Counted from the stretch's first letter, positions 7,547 through 15,592 are shown. The stretch is DNA of 26,523 nt from Thalassobius sp050633445 (GCA_050633445.1 JBOEGN010000075.1:1-26523); one strand, 5' to 3'. Notes: generated from the letters alone by a model not told the origin. Program-made: numbers and translations.

Positions 7547-8620
7547 TTGCGTGACGAAATGACAGATCCTGCATCAGAGCTGCTGGAATGGTACGACCGC
7601 AACGCCCGCGCCATGCCGTGGCGCGTGGGGCCGACGGATCGCCGGGCCGGAGTGGTGCCCGACCCATATCGCATTTGGCTGTCCGAGGTGATGCTCCAAC
7701 AGACGACCGTCGCCGCTGTCACCGACTATTTTCATCGCTTCACCACCCTTTGGCCGAATGTGCATGCGCTGGCCGCTGCTCGGGACGAGGATGTGATGGG
7801 GGAATGGGCCGGGTTGGGGTACTACGCCCGTGCCCGTAATCTGCTGAAATGTGCACGGGTCGTTTCAGGTAAATTTGACGGTGTGTTCCCTGCTGCGCAC
7901 AAAGAGCTGCTGAAGCTGCCGGGGATTGGGCCCTATACGGCTTCGGCCATCGCCTCGATCGCATTTGATCAGCCCGAAACTGTTGTGGATGGGAACGTCG
8001 AGCGTGTGATGGCGCGGGTTTATGACGTCCACACGCCCTTGCCGCGGGCCAAGCCTGAACTGACCTCTCTGGCGGCGGCGCTGACCCCCGCTGAACGCCC
8101 CGGAGACTACGCTCAGGCCGTGATGGATCTGGGGGCCACGATTTGTACGCCGCGCAATCCTGCCTGCGGGATTTGCCCGTGGCGTAGCCCATGTCAGGCG
8201 CGTTTGGCAGGCACCGCCGCCGTTCTGCCCAAGAAAGAGCCGAAGAAGCCCAAGCCAATCCGGCTGGGTATCGCTTATGTCGCACGCCGTGCTGATGGCG
8301 CTTATCTGCTGGAGCGACGTCCCGACAAAGGCTTGCTGGGGGGTATGTTGGGCTGGCCTGGGTCCGAATGGAACGAGGCGCCGACACACGCTCCGCCAAT
8401 CCAGGCAGACTGGCGCGAATTGCCCGCCGAAGCGCGGCACACCTTCACCCATTTCCATCTACGTCTGCGGGTGATGGTGGCGGATACCGCCGATCAGACC
8501 CCCGACCGCGGTGAATTTTACCCGAACGCGACATTTCGCGCCTCGGATTTGCCCACCGTCATGCGAAAGGCATTTGACCTGGCCCGATCCGAGTTCGACA
8601 ATGACGCAGGACGCTCTTGA
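7547..8620 (+). CDS. mutY: A/G-specific adenine glycosylase MutY
   Basis: DNA repair enzyme of 357 residues that removes adenine mispaired with 8-oxoguanine. The catalytic glutamate is E47 in WLSEVMLQQTTVAAV. The helix-hairpin-helix is LPGIGPYTASAIASIAF, followed by catalytic D148 in ETVVDGNVERVMARV. The [4Fe-4S] ligands are C200, C207, C210 and C216 (C-x6-C-x2-C-x5-C). The C-terminal third is a NUDIX-like domain (IAYVARRADGAYLLERRP) that reads 8-oxoG. The start is uncertain: TTG 7547 is about 7 bases after AGGGGA, while ATG 7559 is too far from it. I keep TTG. The next gene begins 14 bases after the stop, so the two are probably cotranscribed. Confidence 0.95.
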   Translation: MRDEMTDPASELLEWYDRNARAMPWRVGPTDRRAGVVPDPYRIWLSEVMLQQTTVAAVTDYFHRFTTLWPNVHALAAARDEDVMGEWAGLGYYARARNLLKCARVVSGKFDGVFPAAHKELLKLPGIGPYTASAIASIAFDQPETVVDGNVERVMARVYDVHTPLPRAKPELTSLAAALTPAERPGDYAQAVMDLGATICTPRNPACGICPWRSPCQARLAGTAAVLPKKEPKKPKPIRLGIAYVARRADGAYLLERRPDKGLLGGMLGWPGSEWNEAPTHAPPIQADWRELPAEARHTFTHFHLRLRVMVADTADQTPDRGEFYPNATFRASDLPTVMRKAFDLARSEFDNDAGRS

Positions 8621-8634
8621 GTTGGAGCCATGAC

Positions 8635-9762
8635 ATGAGCACCCCGATCTCTGCCTTTCGCCGCGCCGCGCCATTCTGGTTGTCGCTGGGGCTGGTGCCT
8701 TTGGCCTGGATCGGCGCGGTCTTTGGCGGCTGGACGGTGTTCCTGTTGCCACTGTTGGGTTGGTGGGTGTTCACCGGGCTGGACGCCGTTCTGGGGCTAG
8801 AGCTGGAAAACCCTGACCCACAAACTGACGACGCGCACCTGTTCTGGTATCGTCTGATCACCATGATCTGGTTTCCCGTACAGGCGCTGACATTATTCGG
8901 CATGATCTGGTTCGTCACCCATTCCGCTCATCTGGCGACATGGGAAAAGATCGTGCTGTTTTTCGGCATGGGCGTCCTAACGGGCACCATCGGGATCGTC
9001 TACAGTCACGAGCTGTTGCATCAGAAAAACAAGCTAGAGCGCTGGCTGGGTGATCTGTTGCTGGCCACGGTGCTGTATTCTCATTTTCGGTCTGAACATC
9101 TGCTGGTGCACCATGTGCATGTCGGCACGCCACGCGACGCCGTCACCGCGCGATATAACGAGAATTTCCATAGGTTCTTTTTTCGAGTGATCCGGGAATG
9201 CCCGCGTTCGGCCTGGGCTGCGGAAAAGGCGCTGTTGGCGCGGCGTGGGCTGACAATGGCCAGTTTGCGCAACCCGTTTTGGCGCTATGCAATCCTGCAA
9301 TTGGCGGCGCTGGCGCTGGCCTTCGGACTGGGCGGCGTCGAAGGTCTGGCGCTGTTCCTGCTGCAAGCGATCAGCGCGATCTGGCAGTTAGAGCTGACGA
9401 ACTACGTGGAACATTACGGGCTGACTCGTAAACATCTTGGGGATGGAAAATACGAGCACGTTAAACCGCATCACAGCTGGAATGCCTCGCACAAGGCGAC
9501 GAACTGGTTGCTGATCAATTTGCAACGCCACTCGGACCATCACTATAAACCTGACCGGCGGTTTCCCCTGTTGCAGACCTATTCCGAGGCCGAGGCTCCG
9601 CAATTGCCATATGGGTATCCGCTGATGGCGGCGATGGCGACGATCCCGCCGCTGTGGCGTCGACGCATGAACCCGCGCGTGCGGGCATGGCGCCGCGCGT
9701 ACTACCCCGAGATCGAGGATTGGGCGCCCTACAAGACCGGACAGACTCCGCTGCCCCGGTAA
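8635..9762 (+). CDS. alkB: AlkB-type membrane diiron alkane 1-monooxygenase
   Basis: A 375-residue inner-membrane non-heme diiron hydroxylase, predicted to oxidise the terminal carbon of alkanes or similar chains using electrons from rubredoxin. Hydrophobic helices cover residues about 13-50, 72-93, 105-123 and 218-255. The histidine boxes match AlkB: YSHELLHQK (125-129), SEHLLVHHVHVGTPRD (154-160), NYVEHYGL (257-263) and LQRHSDHHYKPDRRF (296-303). ATG 8635 is preceded by GGAG at 7 bases; a TTG at 8617 is less likely. No rubredoxin or rubredoxin reductase gene lies nearby, so the electron donor must be encoded elsewhere. Related membrane desaturases or xylene monooxygenases are less likely given the NYVEHYGL box. 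Confidence 0.9.
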   Translation: MSTPISAFRRAAPFWLSLGLVPLAWIGAVFGGWTVFLLPLLGWWVFTGLDAVLGLELENPDPQTDDAHLFWYRLITMIWFPVQALTLFGMIWFVTHSAHLATWEKIVLFFGMGVLTGTIGIVYSHELLHQKNKLERWLGDLLLATVLYSHFRSEHLLVHHVHVGTPRDAVTARYNENFHRFFFRVIRECPRSAWAAEKALLARRGLTMASLRNPFWRYAILQLAALALAFGLGGVEGLALFLLQAISAIWQLELTNYVEHYGLTRKHLGDGKYEHVKPHHSWNASHKATNWLLINLQRHSDHHYKPDRRFPLLQTYSEAEAPQLPYGYPLMAAMATIPPLWRRRMNPRVRAWRRAYYPEIEDWAPYKTGQTPLPR

Positions 9763-9801
9763 TCTGGCAATTTAGTGCAAAATCCGCTGCGCGATTCGCT
9801 A

Positions 9802-9840
9802 TTGATTGTAACTATAATGCGATATATAGCATTATAATGC
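9802..9840 (+). promoter_or_regulatory. Palindromic AT-rich promoter/operator upstream of the thiolase gene
   Basis: TATAATGC (9813-9820) and GCATTATA (9829-9836) form an exact 8-bp inverted repeat around the spacer GATATATA. GCATTATAATGC (9829-9840) is itself a perfect 12-bp palindrome. TATAAT occurs twice (9813-9818 and 9833-9838), and a TTGATT at 9802-9807 lies 17 bases before TATAGC (9825-9830). The block ends 24 bases before the thiolase start. Two dyads over a promoter suggest a site for a dimeric repressor or activator. Which -10 is used cannot be decided by eye. Confidence 0.6.
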
Positions 9841-9864
9841 ATAGTGAAGCAGAGGGAGGACGCC

Positions 9865-11061
9865 ATGCCAAGCTACATTCCATACGGGGCCTATTGGTCC
9901 ACACCGTTCGCACGTTGGCAGGGGAGCCTGTCGCATCTGAACTCGATCGAGCTGTCGGCCCATGTGGCAAAATCAGCACTGGCCGCGCGTGACATCCTGC
10001 CCGAGCAAATCGACTTCTGCGCATATGGCATGACTGTGATCCAGCCAGGATGTTTCTATGCAACGCCATGGTTTACCGCGATGATGGGGGCCGAAAACCT
10101 GGGCGGGCCGACGATGAACCAGGCCTGCGCCACCGGGCCGCGCCTGTTGTCTGCGGCGATGGGAGAGATCTCGCAAGGATTGGCCGGGACAGTTCTGATC
10201 GCCTCGGGGGATCGGACCTCGAACGGCGCGCATGTGTATTATCCTGCACCAGGGGGGCCAGGCGGTACGGGCCAGTCCGAGGATTGGGTGCTGGGCAGCT
10301 TTAACTATGATCCATGGGCCAAGGGCGCGATGGTGAAAACGGCCGAAAACGTGGCCCAGAGATACGGCATTGAAACAGCGGAACAGCACGAGGTCGTGTT
10401 GCACCGGCAGGCGCAGTATCAGGATGCGCTGGCCGAGGATCGAGCGTTCCAGAAACGATATATGGAGGCCGAATTTGCGGTGCCAGACGCGCGGTTCCGC
10501 AAGACAGCCACCACCATGCTGGGCGACGAGGGCGTGTACCCCTCGACCGAAGAAAAACTGGCGACGCTGAAGCCCGTTGTCCCCGGCGGAACCGTGACCT
10601 TTGCCGGGCAGACCCACCCCGCTGATGGGGCCGCTGGTATGATCGTGGTCGATACAGCCGAACGCGCCGCCGAGATGGCAGGAGGCTCTGCTCCGCTAAT
10701 CGAGGTGTTGGGGATCGCTCAATCGCGCGAGGAAAAGGGGTTCATGCCCGCCGCGCCGATCAAAGCTGCGGAAAACGTGTTGCGCCAGACCGGTCTAAGC
10801 ATCGCTGATATCGACGTGTTCAAATCTCATAACCCGTTCGCGGTGAATGACATTGCCTTTGCGCGGGCGTTCGATCTGGATTGGCGGGGGATGAACAACT
10901 ATGGCTCGTCGCTGATCTGGGGGCATCCGCAGGGGCCCACCGGCCTGCGCGGTATGATCGAGATGATCGAAGAGCTGGAAATCCGTGGCGGCGGCATTGG
11001 TCTGTTCCAAGGCTGTGCAGCAGGCGATTCCGCCATGGCCGTGGTCATCCGCGTGCTGTGA
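9865..11061 (+). CDS. Thiolase family protein (atypical acetyl-CoA acetyltransferase-like)
   Basis: A 398-residue protein of the thiolase fold. Thiolases condense or cleave acyl-CoA thioesters. The nucleophilic cysteine is probably C88 in TMNQACATGPRLLSAAMGEI. The C-terminal half has MNNYGSSLIWGHPQGPTGLR (GHP histidine) and GLFQGCAAGDSAMAVVI (second cysteine). Two motifs differ from textbook thiolases: the usual NEAFA is SHNPFAVND here, and the CxGxGxG loop is GCAAGDS, so substrate or chemistry may differ. ATG 9865 follows a strong GGAGGA. It lies 102 bases after the AlkB-type gene and has its own palindromic promoter region, so it may be regulated separately. A role in chain shortening after alkane oxidation is possible but not shown. 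Confidence 0.85.
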   Translation: MPSYIPYGAYWSTPFARWQGSLSHLNSIELSAHVAKSALAARDILPEQIDFCAYGMTVIQPGCFYATPWFTAMMGAENLGGPTMNQACATGPRLLSAAMGEISQGLAGTVLIASGDRTSNGAHVYYPAPGGPGGTGQSEDWVLGSFNYDPWAKGAMVKTAENVAQRYGIETAEQHEVVLHRQAQYQDALAEDRAFQKRYMEAEFAVPDARFRKTATTMLGDEGVYPSTEEKLATLKPVVPGGTVTFAGQTHPADGAAGMIVVDTAERAAEMAGGSAPLIEVLGIAQSREEKGFMPAAPIKAAENVLRQTGLSIADIDVFKSHNPFAVNDIAFARAFDLDWRGMNNYGSSLIWGHPQGPTGLRGMIEMIEELEIRGGGIGLFQGCAAGDSAMAVVIRVL

Positions 11062-11071
11062 TCCCGATATG

Positions 11072-11100
11072 AAAAAGCCCCGCTGGGCGAACCAGCGGGG
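11072..11100 (-). terminator. Intrinsic terminator of the ccrM transcript
   Basis: CCCCGCTGG (11078-11086) pairs perfectly with CCAGCGGGG (11092-11100) around a 5-base loop. Five A residues on the plus strand (11072-11076) become a T run on the minus strand, so the signal terminates leftward transcription from ccrM, whose stop codon is 47 bases away. The hairpin may also slow rightward transcripts from the thiolase gene, but it lacks a T tract in that direction. Confidence 0.85.
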
Positions 11101-11147
11101 AGTCGGGTGCTGTGTTAGGCCACAGGCACCGGCGGTATTCTAGTCTG

Positions 11148-12251
11148 TTAGTTCGCCATTTCAGCGCGGATCTGCTGGCGATACACGTCAATCGGAACGG
11201 TTTTGCCATCGCGCTGGGTGTTCCAATAGGTCCACCCGTTGCAGCTGGGCGCGCCCTCTAGCGCGGCACCAACCTGGTGGATCGAGCCCTTAACCCCATC
11301 AGCCACCAACGACCCATCCGCGCGCACTTTGGCGATCTGGCCGCGTGCGTTTGTCAGGACCTGGCCGGGGCGCAGCATGCCGCGTTCAACCAGCTGGCCA
11401 AAAGGGACACGAGGCGCCGCACGTTTCGATGCGCTGACCGTCAGAGCCTCGCGGTCAAATTTTTGTACGCTGTCCAGACGTTTCTTTGCGACCTTGCGAT
11501 ACGCCTCTTCGCGCTCGATGCCGATGAAATCACGGCCTAGCATTTTCGCCACAGCGCCGGTCGTGCCGGTGCCAAAAAACGGGTCCAGAACCACGTCACC
11601 GGGATTGGTCGAGCCGACCAGAACACGGTGCAGCAGGGATTCGGGTTTTTGCGTGGGATGGGCTTTGTCGCCGTTGTCATCCTTCAGACGCTCGCCACCG
11701 TTGCAAATCGGCAGAACCCAATCAGAGCGCATCTGGATTCCCTCGTTCAGGGCCTTTAGCGCCTCATAGTTGAAGGTGTATTTCGCGCCTTCGGATTTGG
11801 ACGCCCAAATCATGGTTTCATGGGCGTTGGTGAACCGTTTGCCGCGGAAATTGGGCATCGGGTTGGACTTGCGCCAAACCACATCGTTCAGGATCCAATA
11901 GCCCGCGTTCTGCAAGGCCGAGCCAACCCGAAAGATGTTGTGATAAGAGCCGATCACCCAAATAGCCCCATTGGGTTTGAGCAACCGGCGTGCTGCGGCC
12001 AGCCAGTCTTGGGTAAATCTGTCATAGGCCGCAAAAGAGGAAAACTGATCCCAGGCATCATCCACGGCATCCACCTTGGAGTTGTCTGGACGGTGTAGAT
12101 CGCCTTTTAGTTGCAGATTATAGGGGGGGTCTGCAAAAATCAGGTCGATCGAGTTCTCGGGCAGACTGTTCATCATCTCGATGCAGTCGCCAGCAAGGAT
12201 CGTGTTTAGAGGGAGCGCTGTCGCGCCCTGTTCGTTGGTCATTGTATTCAT
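11148..12251 (-). CDS. ccrM: Cell cycle-regulated DNA adenine methyltransferase CcrM (GANTC)
   Basis: A 367-residue solitary N6-adenine methyltransferase of the beta class. In alphaproteobacteria CcrM methylates GANTC and links replication to gene expression. The catalytic motif DPPYNLQL is at residues 41-48. The SAM-binding motif DPFFGTGTTGAV is near residues 223-234, placed after the catalytic motif as in the beta class. HPTQKPESLLHRV is typical of the group. The C-terminal extension (about 270-367, with GAPSCNGWTYWN) is the CcrM-specific domain. I chose ATG 12251 (MNTMTNEQG) because GAGG lies 7 bases upstream. No restriction gene is near. It follows rnhB after 89 bases that contain three GANTC sites, and ends in a good terminator. 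Confidence 0.95.
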   Translation of the reverse strand: MNTMTNEQGATALPLNTILAGDCIEMMNSLPENSIDLIFADPPYNLQLKGDLHRPDNSKVDAVDDAWDQFSSFAAYDRFTQDWLAAARRLLKPNGAIWVIGSYHNIFRVGSALQNAGYWILNDVVWRKSNPMPNFRGKRFTNAHETMIWASKSEGAKYTFNYEALKALNEGIQMRSDWVLPICNGGERLKDDNGDKAHPTQKPESLLHRVLVGSTNPGDVVLDPFFGTGTTGAVAKMLGRDFIGIEREEAYRKVAKKRLDSVQKFDREALTVSASKRAAPRVPFGQLVERGMLRPGQVLTNARGQIAKVRADGSLVADGVKGSIHQVGAALEGAPSCNGWTYWNTQRDGKTVPIDVYRQQIRAEMAN

Positions 12252-12303
12252 TCTCTGCCTCAAATCCACGGCGCTTTTGCGCTCTTTGGTTAAGGACAAA
12301 GAT

Positions 12304-12342
12304 GAGTCAAATGGGATTCAGCGTCAATTTCTTTTTTGAATC
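12304..12342. promoter_or_regulatory. Cluster of three GANTC methylation sites upstream of ccrM
   Basis: GAGTC (12304-12308), GATTC (12315-12319) and GAATC (12338-12342) lie within 39 bases, in or at the edge of the rnhB-ccrM gap; the last overlaps the rnhB stop codon. Random expectation is about one per 256 bases. In Caulobacter, GANTC sites near the ccrM promoter make its transcription sensitive to methylation. The same autoregulation is inferred here. Confidence 0.65.
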
Positions 12343-12973
12343 AGTCACTTAGATTTTTTTGTTGATACAAGATGTTGTGCACCGGTTTGAACGAACGTCT
12401 ATGGTGTGGGGTCACACCGAGTTTTTGCAGCGCCTCTCGGTGCTGAGGGGAGGGGTAACCGGCGTTTTTTTCCCACCCATAGCCTGGGAACTGTTGCCCT
12501 AACTCCACCATCAGTTGATCGCGCCATGTTTTCGCCACAATTGAGGCCGCCGCAATGGACACCGAAAGAGCGTCACCTTTGATGACAGCTTGTGACGGAA
12601 GGGTCAGGTCGCGCGGGATCATATTGCCGTCGATCAGGGCAAAATCGGGGTGCTCGGGCAGGCCCTGAATGGCGCGAACCATCGCGATGTGACTTGCCCG
12701 CAGGATATTGTGGGTGTCGATCTCTTCGACGGTCGCATGGGCTACCGAGATTTGCGCGACCTCTTGCAGCTCGTCCATCAGGGCGGCGCGTTTTTTGGCT
12801 GACAGTTTTTTGGAATCATTCAGCCCGGCGGGAATGCGGTTCGGATCAAGAATAACGGCGGCTGCGGTCACGGGGCCTGCCAGCGGGCCGCGACCAACTT
12901 CGTCAACGCCAGCCACGCGCGCAAAACCCTGCGCATGAACGGACTGCTCGATGGAATAATCAGGTGTGCTCAT
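12341..12973 (-). CDS. rnhB: Ribonuclease HII
   Basis: A 210-residue cytoplasmic endonuclease that cuts RNA in RNA-DNA hybrids and starts removal of ribonucleotides misincorporated in DNA. The catalytic carboxylates are visible: D24 and E25 in VAGVDEVGRGPLAGPV, D115 in ALIDGN, and D134 in VIKGDALSVSIAAASIVAK. LNDSKKLSAKKR is the conserved basic loop. The length is typical. I chose ATG 12973 (MSTPDYSIEQ); a longer reading from 13054 adds an N-terminus not seen in the family. Its ribosome binding site is weak (AGAG). The gene precedes ccrM on the same strand, an arrangement I recall from other Rhodobacterales, and is divergent from the Tm-1-like gene. Confidence 0.95.
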   Translation of the reverse strand: MSTPDYSIEQSVHAQGFARVAGVDEVGRGPLAGPVTAAAVILDPNRIPAGLNDSKKLSAKKRAALMDELQEVAQISVAHATVEEIDTHNILRASHIAMVRAIQGLPEHPDFALIDGNMIPRDLTLPSQAVIKGDALSVSIAAASIVAKTWRDQLMVELGQQFPGYGWEKNAGYPSPQHREALQKLGVTPHHRRSFKPVHNILYQQKNLSD

Positions 12974-13068
12974 ATCTCTGTTGAAGCGGAACCGGTGCAC
13001 GGGTTCAAGGGCCGAGTTTCGCCGATCGACAGGAATGGCGACCAGCCCTTGCACCTGCGCCAGAAATG

Positions 13069-13103
13069 CTTTGATCTGAAACCCATGTGAATTCAGATCA
13101 AAG
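13069..13103 (+). promoter_or_regulatory. 12-bp inverted repeat running into the ribosome binding site of the Tm-1-like gene
   Basis: CTTTGATCTGAA (13069-13080) and TTCAGATCAAAG (13092-13103) are perfect inverted copies around an 11-base spacer. The right arm covers the first three bases of the AAGGA ribosome binding site (13101-13105) of the gene starting at 13112. As DNA it could be the operator of a dimeric regulator; as RNA it could hide the ribosome binding site. Because the gene to the left (rnhB) is divergent, it is not that gene's terminator. Confidence 0.65.
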
Positions 13104-13111
13104 GACGCGCC

Positions 13112-14353
13112 ATGGCAGACCGGACCATTCTTGTCGTCGGCACATATGACACCAAAGATGACGAACTGAGCTTTATCGCCAAGACGATCCGGGCGCAGGG
13201 TGGCGCGGTGAAGACCATGGATGTCAGTGTGTTAGGTGATCCGCGTGCGCCGACGGATTACTCAAAGCACCAGGTTGCCCAAGAGGCCGGTCACACGATC
13301 CAAGAGGCCATCGACAGCGGTGACGAGAATGTTGCGATGCAAATCATGGCCAAGGGCGCGGCGATGCTGGTGGCGCGTCTGCACCGCGAAGCCGTGTTTG
13401 ACGGCGTTTTGGTGTTGGGCGGCTCGATGGGAACGGATCTGGCGCTGGATTTGTGTTCGGCCCTGCCGATTGGGGTGCCGAAATACATCGTGTCGACTGT
13501 ATCATTCTCTCCGATGATCCCGCCCGAGCGTCTGCCTGCGGATGTGCAGATGATCCTGTGGGCGGGGGGCCTGTATGGGCTGAACTCTGTCTGCGAGGCT
13601 TCGCTGGCGCAGGCTGCCGGTGCTGTTTTGGGCGCTGCTCGCGCCGCCAAGCCGATCACCCGTGGCCGACCGTTGATCGGCATGACCTCGTTCGGGAAAA
13701 CCGTGCTGCGCTATATGGTGCATCTGAAACCCGCGCTCGAGGCGCGCGGCTATGAGCTGGTGGTATTTCACGCAACCGGTATGGGAGGGCGAGCGTTCGA
13801 AAGCCTTGCCTCCAAAAGGGAATTCGCAGCCGTGATGGATTTCGCGCCCCAAGAGGTGGGCAACCATCTGATGGGGTCGGCCATCAGCGCGGGGGATGAC
13901 AGGATGACCAACGCGGGCAAGGCGGGTGTGCCTCAGCTGGTGTCGATTGGGTGCTATGATTTGGTGGATCTTGTGGGCTGGCATCCGGTGCCCCCCAAGT
14001 TAGCCGATCAAGAGCTGCACGCCCACAATCGCCTGTTGACCTCGGCCAGCATGACCATTGAACAGCGCCGCGAAATGGCCCGCGAAATGTGTCAGAAATT
14101 GTCGGTTGCCAATGGCCCGACCGTGCTGGTGTTGCCGTTAAAGGGCGGCAACGAGTGGGACCGCCCCGGCGCAATTCTGGAAGACACCGAAGGGCTGACG
14201 GCCTTTATCGCGGAATTGCGCAGGCATTGCCCGGAAAACGTGACCCTGATCGAGCTGGATGCCCATATCAACGACACCGCCTTTGCGGACAAAACGCTCG
14301 AGATTTTTGATGGCTGGGTTGCGGATGGTATTGTCGAGCCGGGAAGCCCCTGA
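13112..14353 (+). CDS. Tm-1-like ATP-binding / UPF0261 family protein
   Basis: A 413-residue cytoplasmic protein of the UPF0261/Tm-1-like family. The N-terminal Tm-1-like domain starts TILVVGTYDTKDDELSFIAK and includes GVLVLGGSMGTDLAL and PKYIVSTVSFSPMIP. The C-terminal domain has IGMTSFGKTVLRYM, VVFHATGMGGRAFESLA, DFAPQEVGNHLMG and, near residue 345, VLVLPLKGGNEWDRPGA. Plant Tm-1 binds a tobamovirus replication protein; the bacterial role is unknown to me. The length is typical. ATG 13112 follows AAGGA at 6 bases. It is a single gene under its own promoter, preceded by a striking inverted repeat, and its stop lies 6 bases from the end of convergent puuD. Confidence 0.88.
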   Translation: MADRTILVVGTYDTKDDELSFIAKTIRAQGGAVKTMDVSVLGDPRAPTDYSKHQVAQEAGHTIQEAIDSGDENVAMQIMAKGAAMLVARLHREAVFDGVLVLGGSMGTDLALDLCSALPIGVPKYIVSTVSFSPMIPPERLPADVQMILWAGGLYGLNSVCEASLAQAAGAVLGAARAAKPITRGRPLIGMTSFGKTVLRYMVHLKPALEARGYELVVFHATGMGGRAFESLASKREFAAVMDFAPQEVGNHLMGSAISAGDDRMTNAGKAGVPQLVSIGCYDLVDLVGWHPVPPKLADQELHAHNRLLTSASMTIEQRREMAREMCQKLSVANGPTVLVLPLKGGNEWDRPGAILEDTEGLTAFIAELRRHCPENVTLIELDAHINDTAFADKTLEIFDGWVADGIVEPGSP

Positions 14354-14359
14354 AGCCCG

Positions 14360-15592
14360 TCAGGCCCCCGTTGCCTGCCGATACCACGCGACGATAAGGC
14401 CCCGATCCTCGGGGTCCATTTCGATTGCATTGGGCGGCGGCATGGCGTGGCTGCGCCCGGCCTGAAGGTAAATCTGTTTGGCATGGCGGGCAACATCCGC
14501 CTCGGTTTCCAGCACGACCCCTTTGGGTGGCCAATGCATTCCGTCCCAGGACGGCTCGCGCGCGTGGCACATCGAGCAATTCCCTGTGACCGCATAATAC
14601 GCATCCTCGAACCCGTCGACGCTGGCGAATTTCTGTTCCATCGGGGTTAGATCGCGGGCCTCGGCCTCTTCATAGCTTTCCATCCCCGGCACCGTGGACA
14701 GCCACGCGATCACGATCATAATCAGCACCGTTACGGCCCAGGTCCAATGCGGGCCCTTGCCGGTTTTGTGCATCGTGTTGAAGTAATGCCGGATCGTGAC
14801 TCCGGTCAGGAAAATCAGGCTGGCGATGATCCAGCTGTACTCGGTCGCAAAGGCCAGCGGATAGTGGTTCGACAGCATCAGGAACACGACCGGCAGCGTC
14901 AGATAGTTGTTATGGGTCGAACGCAGCTTGGCGATCTTGCCGTATTTCGCATCCGGTTTGCGCCCGGCCTTCAGATCGGCCACCACGATCCGCTGATTTG
15001 GCATGATCTGGAAAAACACGTTCGCCGTCATGATCGTGGCCGTAAAGGCCCCCAGATGCAGCATGGCCGCGCGCCCGGTGAACACCTGATTATAGCCCCA
15101 AGCCATGATCACCAGGATCAAAAACAGCAGCAACATCAGCACAGTGGGTGTCTCGCCCAGTTTGGATTTGCACATGAAGTCATAGCACAGCCAGCCAATC
15201 GTCAGCGAACCGCCCGAGATCAGGACACCCTGCCATAGCGCCAGATCGGCTTTGGTTGGGTCCAATAGGAACAGTTCGCCGCCGACCCAATAGATCATCA
15301 TCATCAATGCTACGCCGGACAGCCAAGTGGTGTAGCTTTGCCATTTGTGCCAGGTCAGATGCTCGGGCATTTCGGCGGGCGCGACCATGTATTTGACGGT
15401 GTGGTAAAACCCGCCTCCGTGCACCTCCCACTCTTCGCCATGGGCTCCTTCGGGCAGGTTGGGGGCTGGTTTCAGCATCAGATCCAGCGCGATAAAGTAG
15501 AAGGACGCGCCGATCCAGGCCATGGCGGTAATGACATGCAGCCAGCGCACGGAAAACGCTGCCCAGTCCCACAAAATTGCCAGATCGTACAT
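14360..15592 (-). CDS. puuD: Membrane urate oxidase with cytochrome c domain (PuuD)
   Basis: A 410-residue inner-membrane urate hydroxylase that turns urate into 5-hydroxyisourate and passes electrons to the respiratory chain rather than directly to oxygen. About eight hydrophobic helices cover residues 15-300 (for example RWLHVITAMAWIGASFYFIA and TVLMLLLFLILVIMAWGY). The C-terminal periplasmic domain carries one heme c site, CSMCH at 339-343, with a possible methionine ligand in AGRSHAMPPPNAIEMD. ATG 15592 is preceded by AGGGGA; a longer reading from 15679 would run into the divergent LysR promoter. Known PuuD proteins have this same fusion. It opens the urate cluster and is divergent from the likely regulator. 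Confidence 0.93.
   Translation of the reverse strand: MYDLAILWDWAAFSVRWLHVITAMAWIGASFYFIALDLMLKPAPNLPEGAHGEEWEVHGGGFYHTVKYMVAPAEMPEHLTWHKWQSYTTWLSGVALMMMIYWVGGELFLLDPTKADLALWQGVLISGGSLTIGWLCYDFMCKSKLGETPTVLMLLLFLILVIMAWGYNQVFTGRAAMLHLGAFTATIMTANVFFQIMPNQRIVVADLKAGRKPDAKYGKIAKLRSTHNNYLTLPVVFLMLSNHYPLAFATEYSWIIASLIFLTGVTIRHYFNTMHKTGKGPHWTWAVTVLIMIVIAWLSTVPGMESYEEAEARDLTPMEQKFASVDGFEDAYYAVTGNCSMCHAREPSWDGMHWPPKGVVLETEADVARHAKQIYLQAGRSHAMPPPNAIEMDPEDRGLIVAWYRQATGA

Noticed and set aside
11072..11100. Terminator of the thiolase gene on the plus strand
   Set aside because: The hairpin is there, but the T run exists only on the minus strand, so it is assigned to ccrM.
12290..12304. Possible CtrA box near ccrM (TTAA at 12290)
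   Set aside because: The second TTAA is missing at the required 7-base distance.
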